A stretch of 64,000 nt of DNA, from NCBI GenBank assembly GCA_930990065.1, contig CAKNOA010000002.1, forward strand, positions 1 to 64,000, given 5' to 3'. Within the stretch, counting starts at the first letter, position 1. Each line of letters starts with the position of its first letter. The position numbers were made by a program, and so were the translations under genes. Positions 14,868 to 23,548 of the stretch are shown piece by piece. Source of the DNA: an uncultured Clostridia bacterium. Its GTDB lineage: Bacteria; Bacillota; Clostridia; Oscillospirales; Acutalibacteraceae. The notes beneath the pieces were generated by a model. That model had not been told where the DNA came from. It did no database searches and worked only from the letters and a program-made list of their open reading frames with translations.

Positions 14868-15491
14868 ATGAAAATCCAAAATGTACATGACGAAGCGTTC
14901 CGCCCCTATGGCAAAGTGATCACCACGGTGGACTGTAAAGAACTGTGCGAAAAAATGCAGAATACCGAATGCCCCGGCGACCACACGATTTATGTGGCCA
15001 GCGACCCGGACGTGGAAAACGTGGATAGCTTTGCGGCGTTCCGCGATGAAGTGTATGGCGGCATGCCCATCCAGATCGGCTACTGCAACGGCAGCAACCA
15101 TAAGCTGAACGGCCTGGAATACCACCGCGATTCCGAAGTGAACGTGGCGGTCACCGATATGATCCTGCTGCTGGGCCGCGAACAGGATATCGACCCCGAA
15201 ACCTTCGCCTATGACAGCAGCAAAGTCGAAGCGTTCCTGGTACCGGCCGGCACCTGCATCGAAGTGTACGCTACCACCCTGCACTTTGCCCCCTGCAACG
15301 CGGGCGGCCCGTTCCGCTGCGTGGTGGTACTGCCCCGCGGCACCAACGAAAAGCTGACGGCGAATGTCAAGCGCGAAGGCGAAAACCGCCTGCTGACGGC
15401 TGTGAATAAGTGGCTCATTGCCCACCCGGAAACCGGCATGGACAAAATGGGCGTCGTGTGCAGCATCCAGGGCGAAAATATTACCCTGTAA
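14868..15491 (+). CDS. DUF4867 cupin-like protein
   Basis: This 207-residue protein matches the DUF4867 family, common in gut Firmicutes beside sugar kinases. It has a cupin-like core (EVYATTLHFAPC with a conserved His, and VEAFLVPAGTCIEVY). Related folds include ureidoglycolate lyase, but no activity is established that I know of. It follows xylB by 38 nt behind AAAGGAG and ends at a terminator, so it is part of the pentose operon. A role as a sugar isomerase or mutarotase-like helper is only inferred from this linkage. Confidence 0.75.
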   Translation: MKIQNVHDEAFRPYGKVITTVDCKELCEKMQNTECPGDHTIYVASDPDVENVDSFAAFRDEVYGGMPIQIGYCNGSNHKLNGLEYHRDSEVNVAVTDMILLLGREQDIDPETFAYDSSKVEAFLVPAGTCIEVYATTLHFAPCNAGGPFRCVVVLPRGTNEKLTANVKREGENRLLTAVNKWLIAHPETGMDKMGVVCSIQGENITL

Positions 15492-15507
15492 GGTATTTTG
15501 GTCAAAA

Positions 15508-15538
15508 AGACCCGCAGTGCAAACTGCGGGCCTTTTTT
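15508..15538 (+). terminator. terminator of the pentose operon
   Basis: CCCGCAGT-GCAA-ACTGCGGG followed by CCTTTTTT. The stem is perfect over 8 bp. Confidence 0.93.
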
Positions 15539-15588
15539 CGTGACGGTCAAATCCGAGGAAACCTGTGAATGGTTCACAAATTATTTGC

Positions 15589-15617
15589 TTGTGCTGGTGG
15601 GGGATTTGTGGTAAACT
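15589..15617 (+). promoter_or_regulatory. promoter of the next membrane protein gene
   Basis: TTGTGC (15589-15594), 17 nt, TAAACT (15612-15617). A perfect 12-bp palindrome CCGCCTAGGCGG lies downstream at 15634-15645 in the untranslated leader and could be an operator. Confidence 0.6.
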
Positions 15618-15667
15618 AAAAAACAGAATCCCGCCTAGGCGGAAAGAAAACGAAGAGGTTTTGTTCT

Positions 15668-17059
15668 ATGAAAAAATGGTTCTGCCGGCGCCTGGCGCCC
15701 GGCCTGTGCGCGCTACTCATGATATTGGCTTTGCCTGTGACGTTGCAGGTTTCGGCCAAAGCTACCACAAAAGAGACCACCGTCACGGTGGACAGCCTGG
15801 AAATGGACGTCCATGTGCCCGCCGGGTATTATGTGCTGACGCCGGACATGGCGGAAAACGACGGCGATTTCCTGCTGGCGGGGATTACCGATGCGGCTTC
15901 CAAAATCCAGGAATACCGGGATAACGGCATTTATCTCAACCTGATTTCGGAAGACCAGAGCGTAAACATCAGCTTTTTCAAAAAGGAATCCACCACCAAT
16001 GAGCAGATCTATAACCTGAATGATTGCTCCAAAGAAGACCAGGAGTATGTGCTCAACCTGCTCGATGAAGCCGACGACCCCGATTTGGGGCTGGAAAGTC
16101 AGGCCGAATACTTCCGCGACCATCCGCAGATGCTCATGATCCACACGGTGGCCCAGGCCGATAACGGCAGCGGCGGTACAGCCTACGAAGAAAGCTACAC
16201 CACCATCATAAACGGGTATTCGGTTTCGATCAGCGTGTACATGCCCGAAAAAGGCGATAATGTAGAAGCCGCGGGTAAAGCCCTGAAAGAAATTGTGATG
16301 GGCGTCGATTTTACCAATATCCTGCCCATTCCCACGGTGGACGAAATGCGGCAAGAAGCGCTGAATGTCGTCATCCCGCTGGGTACGCTCATCGGGTCGC
16401 TGATTGTGGCACTGATCATTTGGAGCGTGGATAAAAAGCGCAAATCGGTGCGCAGCGCCCGGCTGGCCGAAGATTTAACCGAATTTAACCGTGCCCGCCG
16501 CCTGGCCCGGGAGGAAGCGGAAAAATCCGGCGTGCCGTTCGAAGAACCGGTGCTGTTTGTCAACGAAACCAACTGCTCCGACTTTGAAATCGATGCCTCC
16601 TGCCGCATGCACTTTTTGCGCAGCCGGTGGCTGTATACTTTTGGCGTGCCGCTACTGGGGCTCTGCTTTGTGCTCGAATCCGTGTTCCTAAATGGCGACG
16701 TCATTACGCGGATTTTGATGGCGCTGCTGGGGCTGTATTTTATGGCCGTGCCGTATATTAGCTTCCGGCGTCTGCATAAAGAAGAACATAACGTATACCG
16801 CAAACTGCGCACCCGCGCGGCCAAATATGTGTTCTGTGAAGAAGTCATGCGGGTGTACGGTATCCAGTCCGCCGCCCAGCACCCCTACTTCTGCCTGTGG
16901 AAAGCAGTGGAAACGAAAAAGAACTTCTATTTGTACTACACCAGCGAGCGGTGCTACATTTTGCGCAAAGACGGGTTCATGAATGGCGAAGAGGATGTGG
17001 CGTCGTTCCGGGCGCTGCTGAAAGAAAAAATGGGAAAGCATGCACACGTGAAAAAATGA
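15668..17059 (+). CDS. secreted/membrane protein of unknown function
   Basis: I do not recognise a family for this 463-residue protein. Residues 1-30 are a classic signal peptide (Lys/Arg start, LCALLMILALPVTL, then VSAKA). An extracellular domain of about 200 residues follows, then a membrane helix near 235-257 (VVIPLGTLIGSLIVALIIW). Next is a basic cytosolic linker with an RAR-rich coiled segment, then two further helices near 320-365 and a cytosolic tail. The start follows AAGAGG. It has its own promoter and is followed by another unknown membrane protein. A sensory or envelope role is possible but not shown. Confidence 0.7.
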   Translation: MKKWFCRRLAPGLCALLMILALPVTLQVSAKATTKETTVTVDSLEMDVHVPAGYYVLTPDMAENDGDFLLAGITDAASKIQEYRDNGIYLNLISEDQSVNISFFKKESTTNEQIYNLNDCSKEDQEYVLNLLDEADDPDLGLESQAEYFRDHPQMLMIHTVAQADNGSGGTAYEESYTTIINGYSVSISVYMPEKGDNVEAAGKALKEIVMGVDFTNILPIPTVDEMRQEALNVVIPLGTLIGSLIVALIIWSVDKKRKSVRSARLAEDLTEFNRARRLAREEAEKSGVPFEEPVLFVNETNCSDFEIDASCRMHFLRSRWLYTFGVPLLGLCFVLESVFLNGDVITRILMALLGLYFMAVPYISFRRLHKEEHNVYRKLRTRAAKYVFCEEVMRVYGIQSAAQHPYFCLWKAVETKKNFYLYYTSERCYILRKDGFMNGEEDVASFRALLKEKMGKHAHVKK

Positions 17060-17071
17060 CGAATTCAGTCA

Positions 17072-17100
17072 TTGCAATGTGAAATAGAATTGTGTATCAT
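17072..17100 (+). promoter_or_regulatory. promoter of the 126-residue membrane protein gene
   Basis: TTGCAA (17072-17077), 17 nt, TATCAT (17095-17100). Confidence 0.65.
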
Positions 17101-17169
17101 ATTTTTATAGACCCTTTTGCGGTTTATGAAAATTCACTAACTATTTTCTAACGAGGAGGATTCTGTATC

Positions 17170-17550
17170 ATGAAACTCGAAAATGTAGGCCAGGCACTCA
17201 AATCCTATTTTTCCGGCAAACCGATTTGGCAAGCCCTGATGCCGCTGGACATCGTGTTTTTGGGTGTGCCGCTGCTTTTAAACCTGCTGACGCTGTGCAC
17301 GGTGAATATCGGCTTTTTAAGCAGCCTGACGCTGTACTTACTGATTATTGGGGTGCTGCTGGCCTTTGCCAATGCGCATTACATGTTCCTGATGGGGGCG
17401 TTTGGCCTGGAGGCCCTGTTCGAGTTAATTTATCTCATTAAAGCTTTGGCGAGCTACGGCCACTACCTGTCCAGCAGCGCGCTCATCGGCCTGATCGTAT
17501 ACGGCCTGCTCACCTGGGGCTGCTTTACCAAATTGTCGGTATCCAAGTAA
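17170..17550 (+). CDS. small polytopic membrane protein, unknown
   Basis: This 126-residue protein is mostly hydrophobic, with about four membrane segments (about 25-45, 48-66, 68-90 and 100-118) and a short amphipathic N-terminus. I recognise no family. The ATG follows GAGGAGG at 17154-17160. It sits between two other unassigned genes on the same strand, each with its own promoter, and it may assist the larger membrane protein upstream. Confidence 0.65.
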   Translation: MKLENVGQALKSYFSGKPIWQALMPLDIVFLGVPLLLNLLTLCTVNIGFLSSLTLYLLIIGVLLAFANAHYMFLMGAFGLEALFELIYLIKALASYGHYLSSSALIGLIVYGLLTWGCFTKLSVSK

Positions 17551-17558
17551 AAAATCCA

Positions 17559-17586
17559 TTGTCCGTTTTTTCAAAATCGGTATAGA
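17559..17586 (+). promoter_or_regulatory. promoter of the zinc-ribbon protein gene
   Basis: TTGTCC (17559-17564), 16 nt, TATAGA (17581-17586), just before an AGAAAGAGG ribosome binding site. Confidence 0.6.
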
Positions 17587-17609
17587 ACAGAGAAAGAGGT
17601 GTTTTTTCC

Positions 17610-18467
17610 ATGGCATGGGCTGATTTTACTAAAAAGATTTCCCAAACCACCCAAGATGCTTCGGACAAAATGAAAAAAATGGCGGAAATTTCCCGCCTGA
17701 ATAGCGAGATCAATTCGGCCGAAGACCGCATCCGCCAGATCTGCAACGAAGTGGGCGCCTATGTGGTCAACAACAACCTGTACACCGAGGATAAAATGAT
17801 CGCCGATGCCCACGAGCGCATCCGCGCCATCCGCGAGCAGACGGCGGCCAACCAGGCCAAGGTGTACGAACTCAAAGGCATGGTGCCCTGCAAAAAGTGC
17901 GGCAACATGGTCAGCACCTCCAGCCGTTTCTGCGATAAGTGCGGCGCCCCGGTGGAAGTGCCCGTCCCGGCTCAGCCCCAGGCCCCGGCCGGTCCCGTGT
18001 GTGTGAACTGCGGCGCTCCGCTGGAACCCGGCGCCCTGTTCTGCGGCAATTGCGGTACCCGTCAGCCGGCGGCCCAACCGGCCCCGCAGGCGGCACCCCA
18101 GCCCGCCCCGGCCCCTGTGGCAGAAGAACCGGCCGCCCCGGTTCAGCCCCCTGTGACGGAACCGCAAGCGCCTGCCGTACAGGAACCCACCGCTGGCGGC
18201 GTGTGTGTTTGCTGCGGCTCCCCCTTGGAACCCGGCGCGCCGTTCTGCGGCGTGTGCGGTATGCGCCAGGATGTAGCGCCTGCGGCGGAAGTTCCCACGG
18301 AACCGGAAATGCCGGTCGCTCCGGTGGAACCGGAACAGCCTGCTGCCCCCGAAGTACCCGTAGCGCCCGAAGCCCCCGCGGCGACGGCGGCCATTTGCCC
18401 GTGCTGCGGTGCCCCGTTGGAACCCGGTGCCCCGTTCTGCGGCAACTGCGGGATGAAGGTGCAGTAA
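17610..18467 (+). CDS. coiled-coil protein with four zinc ribbons
   Basis: The 285-residue protein starts with about 90 residues of predicted coiled coil (SDKMKKMAEISRLNSEIN and following). Four CxxC-x(13)-CxxC zinc ribbons follow near residues 94, 131, 199 and 266, joined by Pro/Ala/Glu-rich linkers of 30-55 residues. The last three ribbons are near-identical (GAPLEPGAPFCGNCG-like), which suggests recent internal duplication. Such double-zinc-ribbon proteins are common in Clostridia with no defined role; scaffolding or nucleic-acid binding is a guess. The N-terminal part resembles zinc-ribbon proteins annotated near envelope genes. Confidence 0.72.
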   Translation: MAWADFTKKISQTTQDASDKMKKMAEISRLNSEINSAEDRIRQICNEVGAYVVNNNLYTEDKMIADAHERIRAIREQTAANQAKVYELKGMVPCKKCGNMVSTSSRFCDKCGAPVEVPVPAQPQAPAGPVCVNCGAPLEPGALFCGNCGTRQPAAQPAPQAAPQPAPAPVAEEPAAPVQPPVTEPQAPAVQEPTAGGVCVCCGSPLEPGAPFCGVCGMRQDVAPAAEVPTEPEMPVAPVEPEQPAAPEVPVAPEAPAATAAICPCCGAPLEPGAPFCGNCGMKVQ

Positions 18468-18489
18468 GAATCCCGATCCATATGCATAA

Positions 18490-18528
18490 GAAAAAGGACC
18501 TTCCCGAAAAGGGAAAGGTCCTTTTTTG
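18490..18528 (+). terminator. terminator after the zinc-ribbon gene
   Basis: AAAGGACCTTCCC pairs with GGGAAAGGTCCTTT (one bulged base) around GAAAA, then T6. Confidence 0.9.
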
Positions 18529-18590
18529 TAGGCTTTTTTCGGTTTAAGGGACGGTGGTTTGAACCACGGGAAGAACGCTAGATCCCTGGG

Positions 18591-19091
18591 TTACAGGAAA
18601 AAGAAAAAGGGGACGGCGCACATCACTGCGGCCACTACCCCTAATAGCACATCGTGGGGCCAGTGCATGCCGCACACCACCCGGCTCAGCCCGATGAGCA
18701 CCGCTACCACGGTAAACGGCAGCCCCCAAAGCATACCGAACTGCCAAAAAGCCAGGGCGATCACAAACGCAGCGGCGGTGTGGCGGCTGGGGGTGCTTTT
18801 GCCCTTGCCCGGGCGGTAGGGGCACAGGGGCTCGAAATGCAGCGCGTCATACGGGCGCGGGCGATTCAGCGCCCGGCGCACCACGGTGACAATCCCAAAG
18901 CACAGCGCGCAGGGGAGCACAAACAGCACGAGCGCCCGCCACTGGGCGGTCAGGAGCAAAAATAGGCTCATGAGGCAAAAACCACCGGCCGTGACAAACG
19001 GTAACCATTTCGCCGCCAGACGCACCGCCGTGTGCAGCTTCGGCCGGCGGCGGATGGGCGCCATCAGGCGTTCATATCTCTCTTTTGTCAC
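18591..19091 (-). CDS. PAP2-family membrane phosphatase
   Basis: This 166-residue membrane protein has the three PAP2 signature motifs. They are a K/R-x-RP segment (RRALNRPRPYD), PSRHTAAAF (the usual PSGH reads PSRH) and SRVVCGMHWPHDVL. The catalytic histidines sit in the last two motifs. Members dephosphorylate undecaprenyl diphosphate or phosphatidate; a BacA-like recycling role is plausible but unproven. It overlaps the upstream 72-residue gene by four bases (ATGA), so the two are cotranscribed. Confidence 0.85.
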   Translation of the reverse strand: MTKERYERLMAPIRRRPKLHTAVRLAAKWLPFVTAGGFCLMSLFLLLTAQWRALVLFVLPCALCFGIVTVVRRALNRPRPYDALHFEPLCPYRPGKGKSTPSRHTAAAFVIALAFWQFGMLWGLPFTVVAVLIGLSRVVCGMHWPHDVLLGVVAAVMCAVPFFFFL

Positions 19092-19306
19092 AGCGAAAAA
19101 TCCTCCGGGTCATACTCCCGCAGCCGCGGGGTGCCTTTGGGGGTACGCCGCAGCGGGTCATACGTAAAATGGCGGCATCCGGTGCCGTCGGGGTTCGTCT
19201 CTCTTAAAAGCGTACACGTGCCGCTTTCCTCCTCATAATGGGCGCACACGGAGCAATCCGGGTCAATCCGGCTGCCAAAAAGGGCTTCTTTTTTGCGGCG
19301 AAACAT
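19088..19306 (-). CDS. small Cys-rich conserved protein
   Basis: This 72-residue basic/acidic protein has four cysteines arranged CxxC...C...C (CSVCAHYEEESGTCTL...GCRHF), consistent with metal binding. I do not know a function. A TTG lies immediately before the ATG at 19306, and the ATG is preceded by AGTGAGG. The stop overlaps the PAP2 start, which ties its expression to the phosphatase. Confidence 0.68.
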   Translation of the reverse strand: MFRRKKEALFGSRIDPDCSVCAHYEEESGTCTLLRETNPDGTGCRHFTYDPLRRTPKGTPRLREYDPEDFSL

Positions 19307-19339
19307 CAAAAGACCTCACTTTTTTCGAAATTGTCTTTT

Positions 19340-19368
19340 ATCATACCACAAACTTTGGCCCGTGAAAA
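19340..19368 (-). promoter_or_regulatory. promoter of the small Cys-rich/PAP2 operon
   Basis: On the minus strand TTTTCA (19363-19368), 17 nt and TATGAT (19340-19345). Confidence 0.45.
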
Positions 19369-19373
19369 GGGCT

Positions 19374-20411
19374 TTACGCCCGGGGGGCCGACCGGGGCGC
19401 GATGTGCACCCCTTTTAAGGCCGCCAGAAGTAAAAAGAGTGTCAATAGCAGCACCGGCAGAGGGTTTTGCTCGGCCTGCAAAGCGGGCAGGGGTGCCGAC
19501 ACCGTCAGGGTTTGGGGGAATAGAGAGAGTAGCCCCCGGCAGCACAAAGCCGCCGCCCCCGCGCAGCCCAGCCGGATAAGCAGGTATACGCTTTTCTTCA
19601 GCGGGAACCGGGGAAAAAACGAAAACACCTGCAACTGTACGCACATTCCCCCAAAGGACAGCCCAAAGGCCAGTAGCGGCAGGGCGCAGCCTCCCTGTAC
19701 CGCGGCGCGGCACCCGGTGGTCACTTCCAATAGCAGCGCGCACAGCCGGGCGTTATCGCACCCGGGCAGGGAAACGGGCAGCGCGTTTAGTGCATCATAG
19801 AGCCCGGCTTTTTGTAAAACGGACAAAAGCCCCGAAAACGCCACCACCAGCGTGCACAATTGTAAAAGCGACCGCGCCCCCTGGGAAACCGCCGCAAACC
19901 AGGTGCCGTCTTCCGGTGAAGTGGTGGAGGCGGCTTTTGCCCCCGGAAAGGCCCCATGCTCCGGGCGCCATAGAAGTTTCCCCACCCCCAGTGACAACAG
20001 CGCCGCCACGGTGCAGCTACTAAGCAGCAGCCACCCCGCCCATTCGTTATGAAGCAGCGAAAGCCCCACAAACGTCACCACAAACGGCGGCCCGGCGTTT
20101 ACGCACCCGCACAACAGCCACGCACATTGCCGGCGGGACAGTAGGCCCTTTTCGTGCAGCAGCGATAGACTGCGGGCCCCGGCCGGGTACCCGCCAATAA
20201 AACTCAGTAGAATGATCGTGGGCGCCACCCAGCGCCCCTTTTGGGGCGGGCGCTGGGCGGCCCTGGCTGCCAATACCAGAAATAAAAACAGCGAAGGAAT
20301 CAAAACGTTCAGGCACAAATCGACCCCTTGGGCCACCCCATCCGCCGCCGCCCCGGAAAAGAGCAGCAGCACCCCCGCCAGTACAACGGTAAAAACGCCT
20401 GTTCGGCCCAT
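19374..20411 (-). CDS. YlbJ/SpoVV-like sporulation membrane protein
   Basis: This 345-residue polytopic protein has a nucleoside-recognition (GATE-type) layout. It contains SFIGGYPAGARSLSLL, a typical YlbJ loop, CGCVNAGPPFVV, and a second repeat ending in EVTTGC. YlbJ/SpoVV is needed for dipicolinate passage into the forespore in Bacillus. I chose the ATG at 20411, behind AAAGGGGGG, over an in-frame ATG 48 bases upstream that has no ribosome binding site. It is divergent from yqfC-yqfD, other mother-cell sporulation genes. The family is likely; function in this organism is inferred. Confidence 0.72.
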   Translation of the reverse strand: MGRTGVFTVVLAGVLLLFSGAAADGVAQGVDLCLNVLIPSLFLFLVLAARAAQRPPQKGRWVAPTIILLSFIGGYPAGARSLSLLHEKGLLSRRQCAWLLCGCVNAGPPFVVTFVGLSLLHNEWAGWLLLSSCTVAALLSLGVGKLLWRPEHGAFPGAKAASTTSPEDGTWFAAVSQGARSLLQLCTLVVAFSGLLSVLQKAGLYDALNALPVSLPGCDNARLCALLLEVTTGCRAAVQGGCALPLLAFGLSFGGMCVQLQVFSFFPRFPLKKSVYLLIRLGCAGAAALCCRGLLSLFPQTLTVSAPLPALQAEQNPLPVLLLTLFLLLAALKGVHIAPRSAPRA

Positions 20412-20522
20412 GTTATACCCCCCTTTTTGGTTCTTTTTTACTCCTATGCGGCCGCCCACCCTAGCATGAGTCCCGTTTTTTCTGCATAGGGGTATACGAA
20501 CCGATACAAAGGGGGAAGCGAC

Positions 20523-20774
20523 ATGAACCGTTTTCGGGTGACCGATGCGTTAGCCTTGCCTATGGGCCCCCATATGGAAATCCTGGGGTGCCGGCAGGTG
20601 CGGGCGGAAGGGGTGACCGGGCTGCTTACGGTGGAAGACAACAAAGTGCGCCTGCGCATGGGGACCCAGGTGGCGGAAGTGGCCGGCGAAAAGTTAAGCA
20701 TTGTGCGCATGGGTCTCGACGGGCTGGTGCTGGAGGGCGTGATCCGCCAGATCACCCTGTCGTCGTTGGCCTGA
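20523..20774 (+). CDS. yqfC: sporulation protein YqfC
   Basis: This 83-residue protein of the YabP/YqfC family has the recognisable VEDNKVRLRMG and LVLEGVIRQITL segments. In Bacillus it is a sigma-E-controlled mother-cell protein. It sits 15 nt before yqfD, the conserved arrangement. The upstream GCATA ... CGATACAAA resembles a weak sigma-E pair, but I do not rely on it. The ATG follows GGGGGAAG. Confidence 0.82.
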   Translation: MNRFRVTDALALPMGPHMEILGCRQVRAEGVTGLLTVEDNKVRLRMGTQVAEVAGEKLSIVRMGLDGLVLEGVIRQITLSSLA

Positions 20775-20789
20775 AAGGGGAGGGTCGGG

Positions 20790-21962
20790 ATGAAAATCAG
20801 CCGCTATATCGATGGCTGTGTGAAAGTGCGGGTGCAGGGGCCGCCGGAAAGGCTGCACCGGTTTTTGTCCCTGCTGTTCCCGGCGGGGCTGGAGGTGTGG
20901 CAGGTCAGCCGCCGGGACCAACAGGCGTTTTTCTGGATCAAGGCGAGCCAGGTGCGGCGCCTGCGCCCTTTGCGCCGCCGGTGCCGGGTAAAGGCCCATT
21001 TTGTCGAAAAAAAGGGGCTGCCGTTCCAAAAGCGCCGCCTATGGGAGCGCCAGGGCCTTTTTTGGGGGGCTGTGCTCGGTGGGCTTTTGGTGTGGTACCT
21101 GTCGGGGGGCGTGTGGCAAATCGAAGTCGAGGGGTGCCGGGCGCTGTCAACAGAACAGGTGCTGGCGGCTGCCAGGGAGGAAGGGGTCGTGCCCGGCTGC
21201 CGGCTGCGGGACATAGACGGCAAAACCGTCGCCCGCGCCATGCAGTCCGCTTTGCCCCAGGCCGGGTGGATTGCGGTGAATACCGATGGCTGCACGGTAC
21301 ACATTGTCATCAGCGAACGGGAAGAACCGGCGCCTGCCGAAAGCGAAACCCCCTGTAACCTGGTGGCGGAGTGCGACGGGGTGATCACGTCCCTGTCGGT
21401 GATGGAGGGCACCGCCGCGGTGGTGGACGGCAGCGTGGTCGCAAAAGGGCAGCTACTCGTCAGCGGCGTGCAGGAAAATAAAGACGGGTCCATGCATCTG
21501 GTGCACGCTACGGCCCATATTACGGCCACCACCACCCACACCCTGACGGTACACGTGGAAAAACAGGAGCAACGCTTGTTTTGGCAGGGGGATACGGTGT
21601 GGCGCGGGCAGATGGACGCTTTTTCCCTTACGTTCCCGCTGGCACTGCGGCCGGCGCCCGACGGCGTATATATTCGGCACCAATGGGAAGAGCCCGCCTG
21701 CCTGTTCGGGGAACCGCTGCCGTTTTTGTGCCGGTGGGAACAATATGACCGTTTGCAGGCGAAAACGGTTGCACTCACTGAGAGGGAAATGCGCGAAACG
21801 GCCTACATGCGCCTGCTCCTTATAGAGAGGCAGCAGCTGGAAGACTGTACCGTTTTATCTTCGTCCGTAAAAGAAACCTGGACCGACGAAGGGCTCACCC
21901 TGACGGCTACGTTGCAATGCGAACAGAAAATTGGGAAGGAACAAGAAATTCTATTACAATGA
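20790..21962 (+). CDS. yqfD: sporulation protein YqfD
   Basis: This 390-residue YqfD protein has an N-terminal basic domain (VKVRVQGPPERLHRFL), a membrane helix near 90-106 (GLFWGAVLGGLLVWYLSGG) and a POTRA-like extracytoplasmic part. In Bacillus it is needed for late spore formation. The order yqfC-yqfD-phoH-ybeY-dgkA-era is the standard Firmicutes one. Its presence argues that the lineage is, or recently was, spore-forming. Confidence 0.85.
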   Translation: MKISRYIDGCVKVRVQGPPERLHRFLSLLFPAGLEVWQVSRRDQQAFFWIKASQVRRLRPLRRRCRVKAHFVEKKGLPFQKRRLWERQGLFWGAVLGGLLVWYLSGGVWQIEVEGCRALSTEQVLAAAREEGVVPGCRLRDIDGKTVARAMQSALPQAGWIAVNTDGCTVHIVISEREEPAPAESETPCNLVAECDGVITSLSVMEGTAAVVDGSVVAKGQLLVSGVQENKDGSMHLVHATAHITATTTHTLTVHVEKQEQRLFWQGDTVWRGQMDAFSLTFPLALRPAPDGVYIRHQWEEPACLFGEPLPFLCRWEQYDRLQAKTVALTEREMRETAYMRLLLIERQQLEDCTVLSSSVKETWTDEGLTLTATLQCEQKIGKEQEILLQ

Positions 21963-21996
21963 GCCAAAATTTGTTGATTTTTTTAGCAAAATTCCG

Positions 21997-22025
21997 ATGA
22001 CGAATGACGAAAAAGTTGGTATAAT
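21997..22025 (+). promoter_or_regulatory. promoter of the phoH-ybeY-dgkA-era group
   Basis: ATGACG (21997-22002), 17 nt, perfect TATAAT (22020-22025). Confidence 0.65.
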
Positions 22026-22064
22026 AAAAAAGATGATAAAGTAGAAAGAAGAAAAGGTGTTGTC

Positions 22065-23048
22065 ATGCGGCAAGAACAAATCGCCATTGAAAAGCCCGAA
22101 CAGCTCTCGGCGCTGTTTGGCTCTTTTGACGCCAACGTGCGCCTGTTGGAGCAGGGGCTGGGCGTTTCGATTGTAAGCCGGGATTCCGGCATCCGGGTCA
22201 GCGGCGACGATGTGGCCGTGGAGCGGGCCCTGACTGTGATTCGCAATTTACTCGAGCTCAACGCCCGGGGGGAAGCCATTACCGAACAAAATGTGCGCTA
22301 TGCGCTTTCTATGGTACAGGAAGACAGCGACCTGCATATGGAGGCGCTGGCGCAAGATTGCCTATGCATTACCAGCCGCGGCAAACCCATCCGCCCCAAA
22401 ACCCTGGGGCAAAAACGGTATTGCAGTTTAATTGGGGAAAACACCGTCACCATCTGCGTGGGGCCGGCCGGTACCGGCAAAACGTACCTGGCCGTGGCCA
22501 TGGCTGTGACGGCGTTTCGCGCCCAGCAGGTCAGCCGGATTATCTTAACCCGCCCGGCGGTGGAAGCCGGGGAAAAGCTGGGCTTTTTGCCCGGGGATTT
22601 GCAGCAGAAAGTCGACCCGTATTTGCGCCCGCTTTACGATGCGCTATTCGATATGCTGGGCAGCGAAACGTACCAGCGGTGTGTGGAACGGGGCAGCATT
22701 GAAGTGGCGCCCCTTGCGTACATGCGCGGGCGCACCCTGGACGACAGTTTTATCATCCTGGATGAAGCCCAGAATACCACCTGCGAACAGATGAAAATGT
22801 TCCTAACGCGCCTGGGCTTTAACTCCAAAATGGTCATTACAGGCGATATTACCCAGATCGATTTACCCGACGGGAAGAAAAGCGGGCTGAAAGACGCGTT
22901 GCGCGTGTTGCGCGACGTAGATGGCATTGCCCAGCACCGCTTTACCGAACGGGATGTGGTGCGCCACAAACTGGTGCAGGATATTATCAAAGCTTATGAA
23001 AAAGCAGAAAAACACGAGGAGGCCGGAGAGAGAAAATGGAAAAGATAA
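22065..23048 (+). CDS. phoH: PhoH-like ATPase
   Basis: This 327-residue cytosolic ATPase has an N-terminal KH-like extension. Walker A is GPAGTGKTYLA near 134 and Walker B is FIILDEAQNTT. PhoH family proteins are linked to RNA metabolism, and their operon with ybeY supports a role in rRNA handling. It has its own promoter after yqfD. Its 3' end overlaps the ybeY start by 13 nt. The ATG follows AGAAAAGG. Confidence 0.92.
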   Translation: MRQEQIAIEKPEQLSALFGSFDANVRLLEQGLGVSIVSRDSGIRVSGDDVAVERALTVIRNLLELNARGEAITEQNVRYALSMVQEDSDLHMEALAQDCLCITSRGKPIRPKTLGQKRYCSLIGENTVTICVGPAGTGKTYLAVAMAVTAFRAQQVSRIILTRPAVEAGEKLGFLPGDLQQKVDPYLRPLYDALFDMLGSETYQRCVERGSIEVAPLAYMRGRTLDDSFIILDEAQNTTCEQMKMFLTRLGFNSKMVITGDITQIDLPDGKKSGLKDALRVLRDVDGIAQHRFTERDVVRHKLVQDIIKAYEKAEKHEEAGERKWKR

Positions 23049-23542
23049 GAGTTATCATCACCAATTCGCAAAAAGAAGTGAAAATCCCCACGGGCATGCG
23101 CATGCTGGTGCGGCGCTGCTGCAATGCAGTGCTCCGCATGGAAGGCTTCCCCTATTCGGCGGAAATCAGCGTGACCTTTGTGGACAACAAAGAAATCCGC
23201 AAGCTCAACGCCGAATACCGCAATAAAGATATTGAAACCGACGTGCTGTCGTTCCCCATGGGCGAAAACGGGCAGTACGATGAAAACCACGCCACCGGCG
23301 CGAAGATTTTGGGGGATGTGGTCATTTCCATCCCCAAAGCGCTGGAACAGGCCCATCTGTATGGCCACAGCTTCGAGCGGGAAGTCGGGTACCTGACGGT
23401 ACATTCGGTGCTGCACCTGCTGGGGTATGACCACGAAAACGGCGGGCTGGACCGCGTGCGTATGCGCGAAAAAGAAGAATATGTGATGGATGAACTGGGC
23501 TTGCCGCGCAACGGGGCGTACCTGTACGGCGACCGGATGTAA
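23036..23542 (+). CDS. ybeY: endoribonuclease YbeY
   Basis: This 168-residue single-strand-specific metalloendoribonuclease takes part in 16S rRNA 3' maturation and ribosome quality control. The zinc motif HxxxHxxxxxH is seen in TVHSVLHLLGYDHEN. NAEYRNKDIETDVLSFP is the other conserved block. The start lies inside the phoH gene behind GAGGCCGGAGAG, so translation is coupled. Confidence 0.95.
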   Translation: MEKIRVIITNSQKEVKIPTGMRMLVRRCCNAVLRMEGFPYSAEISVTFVDNKEIRKLNAEYRNKDIETDVLSFPMGENGQYDENHATGAKILGDVVISIPKALEQAHLYGHSFEREVGYLTVHSVLHLLGYDHENGGLDRVRMREKEEYVMDELGLPRNGAYLYGDRM

Positions 23543-23548
23543 AACGCT

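Noticed and set aside
20412..20522. Sigma-E promoter for yqfC-yqfD
   Set aside because: GCATA and GATACAAA are only loosely consensus and their spacing is uncertain, so I did not list it as a feature.
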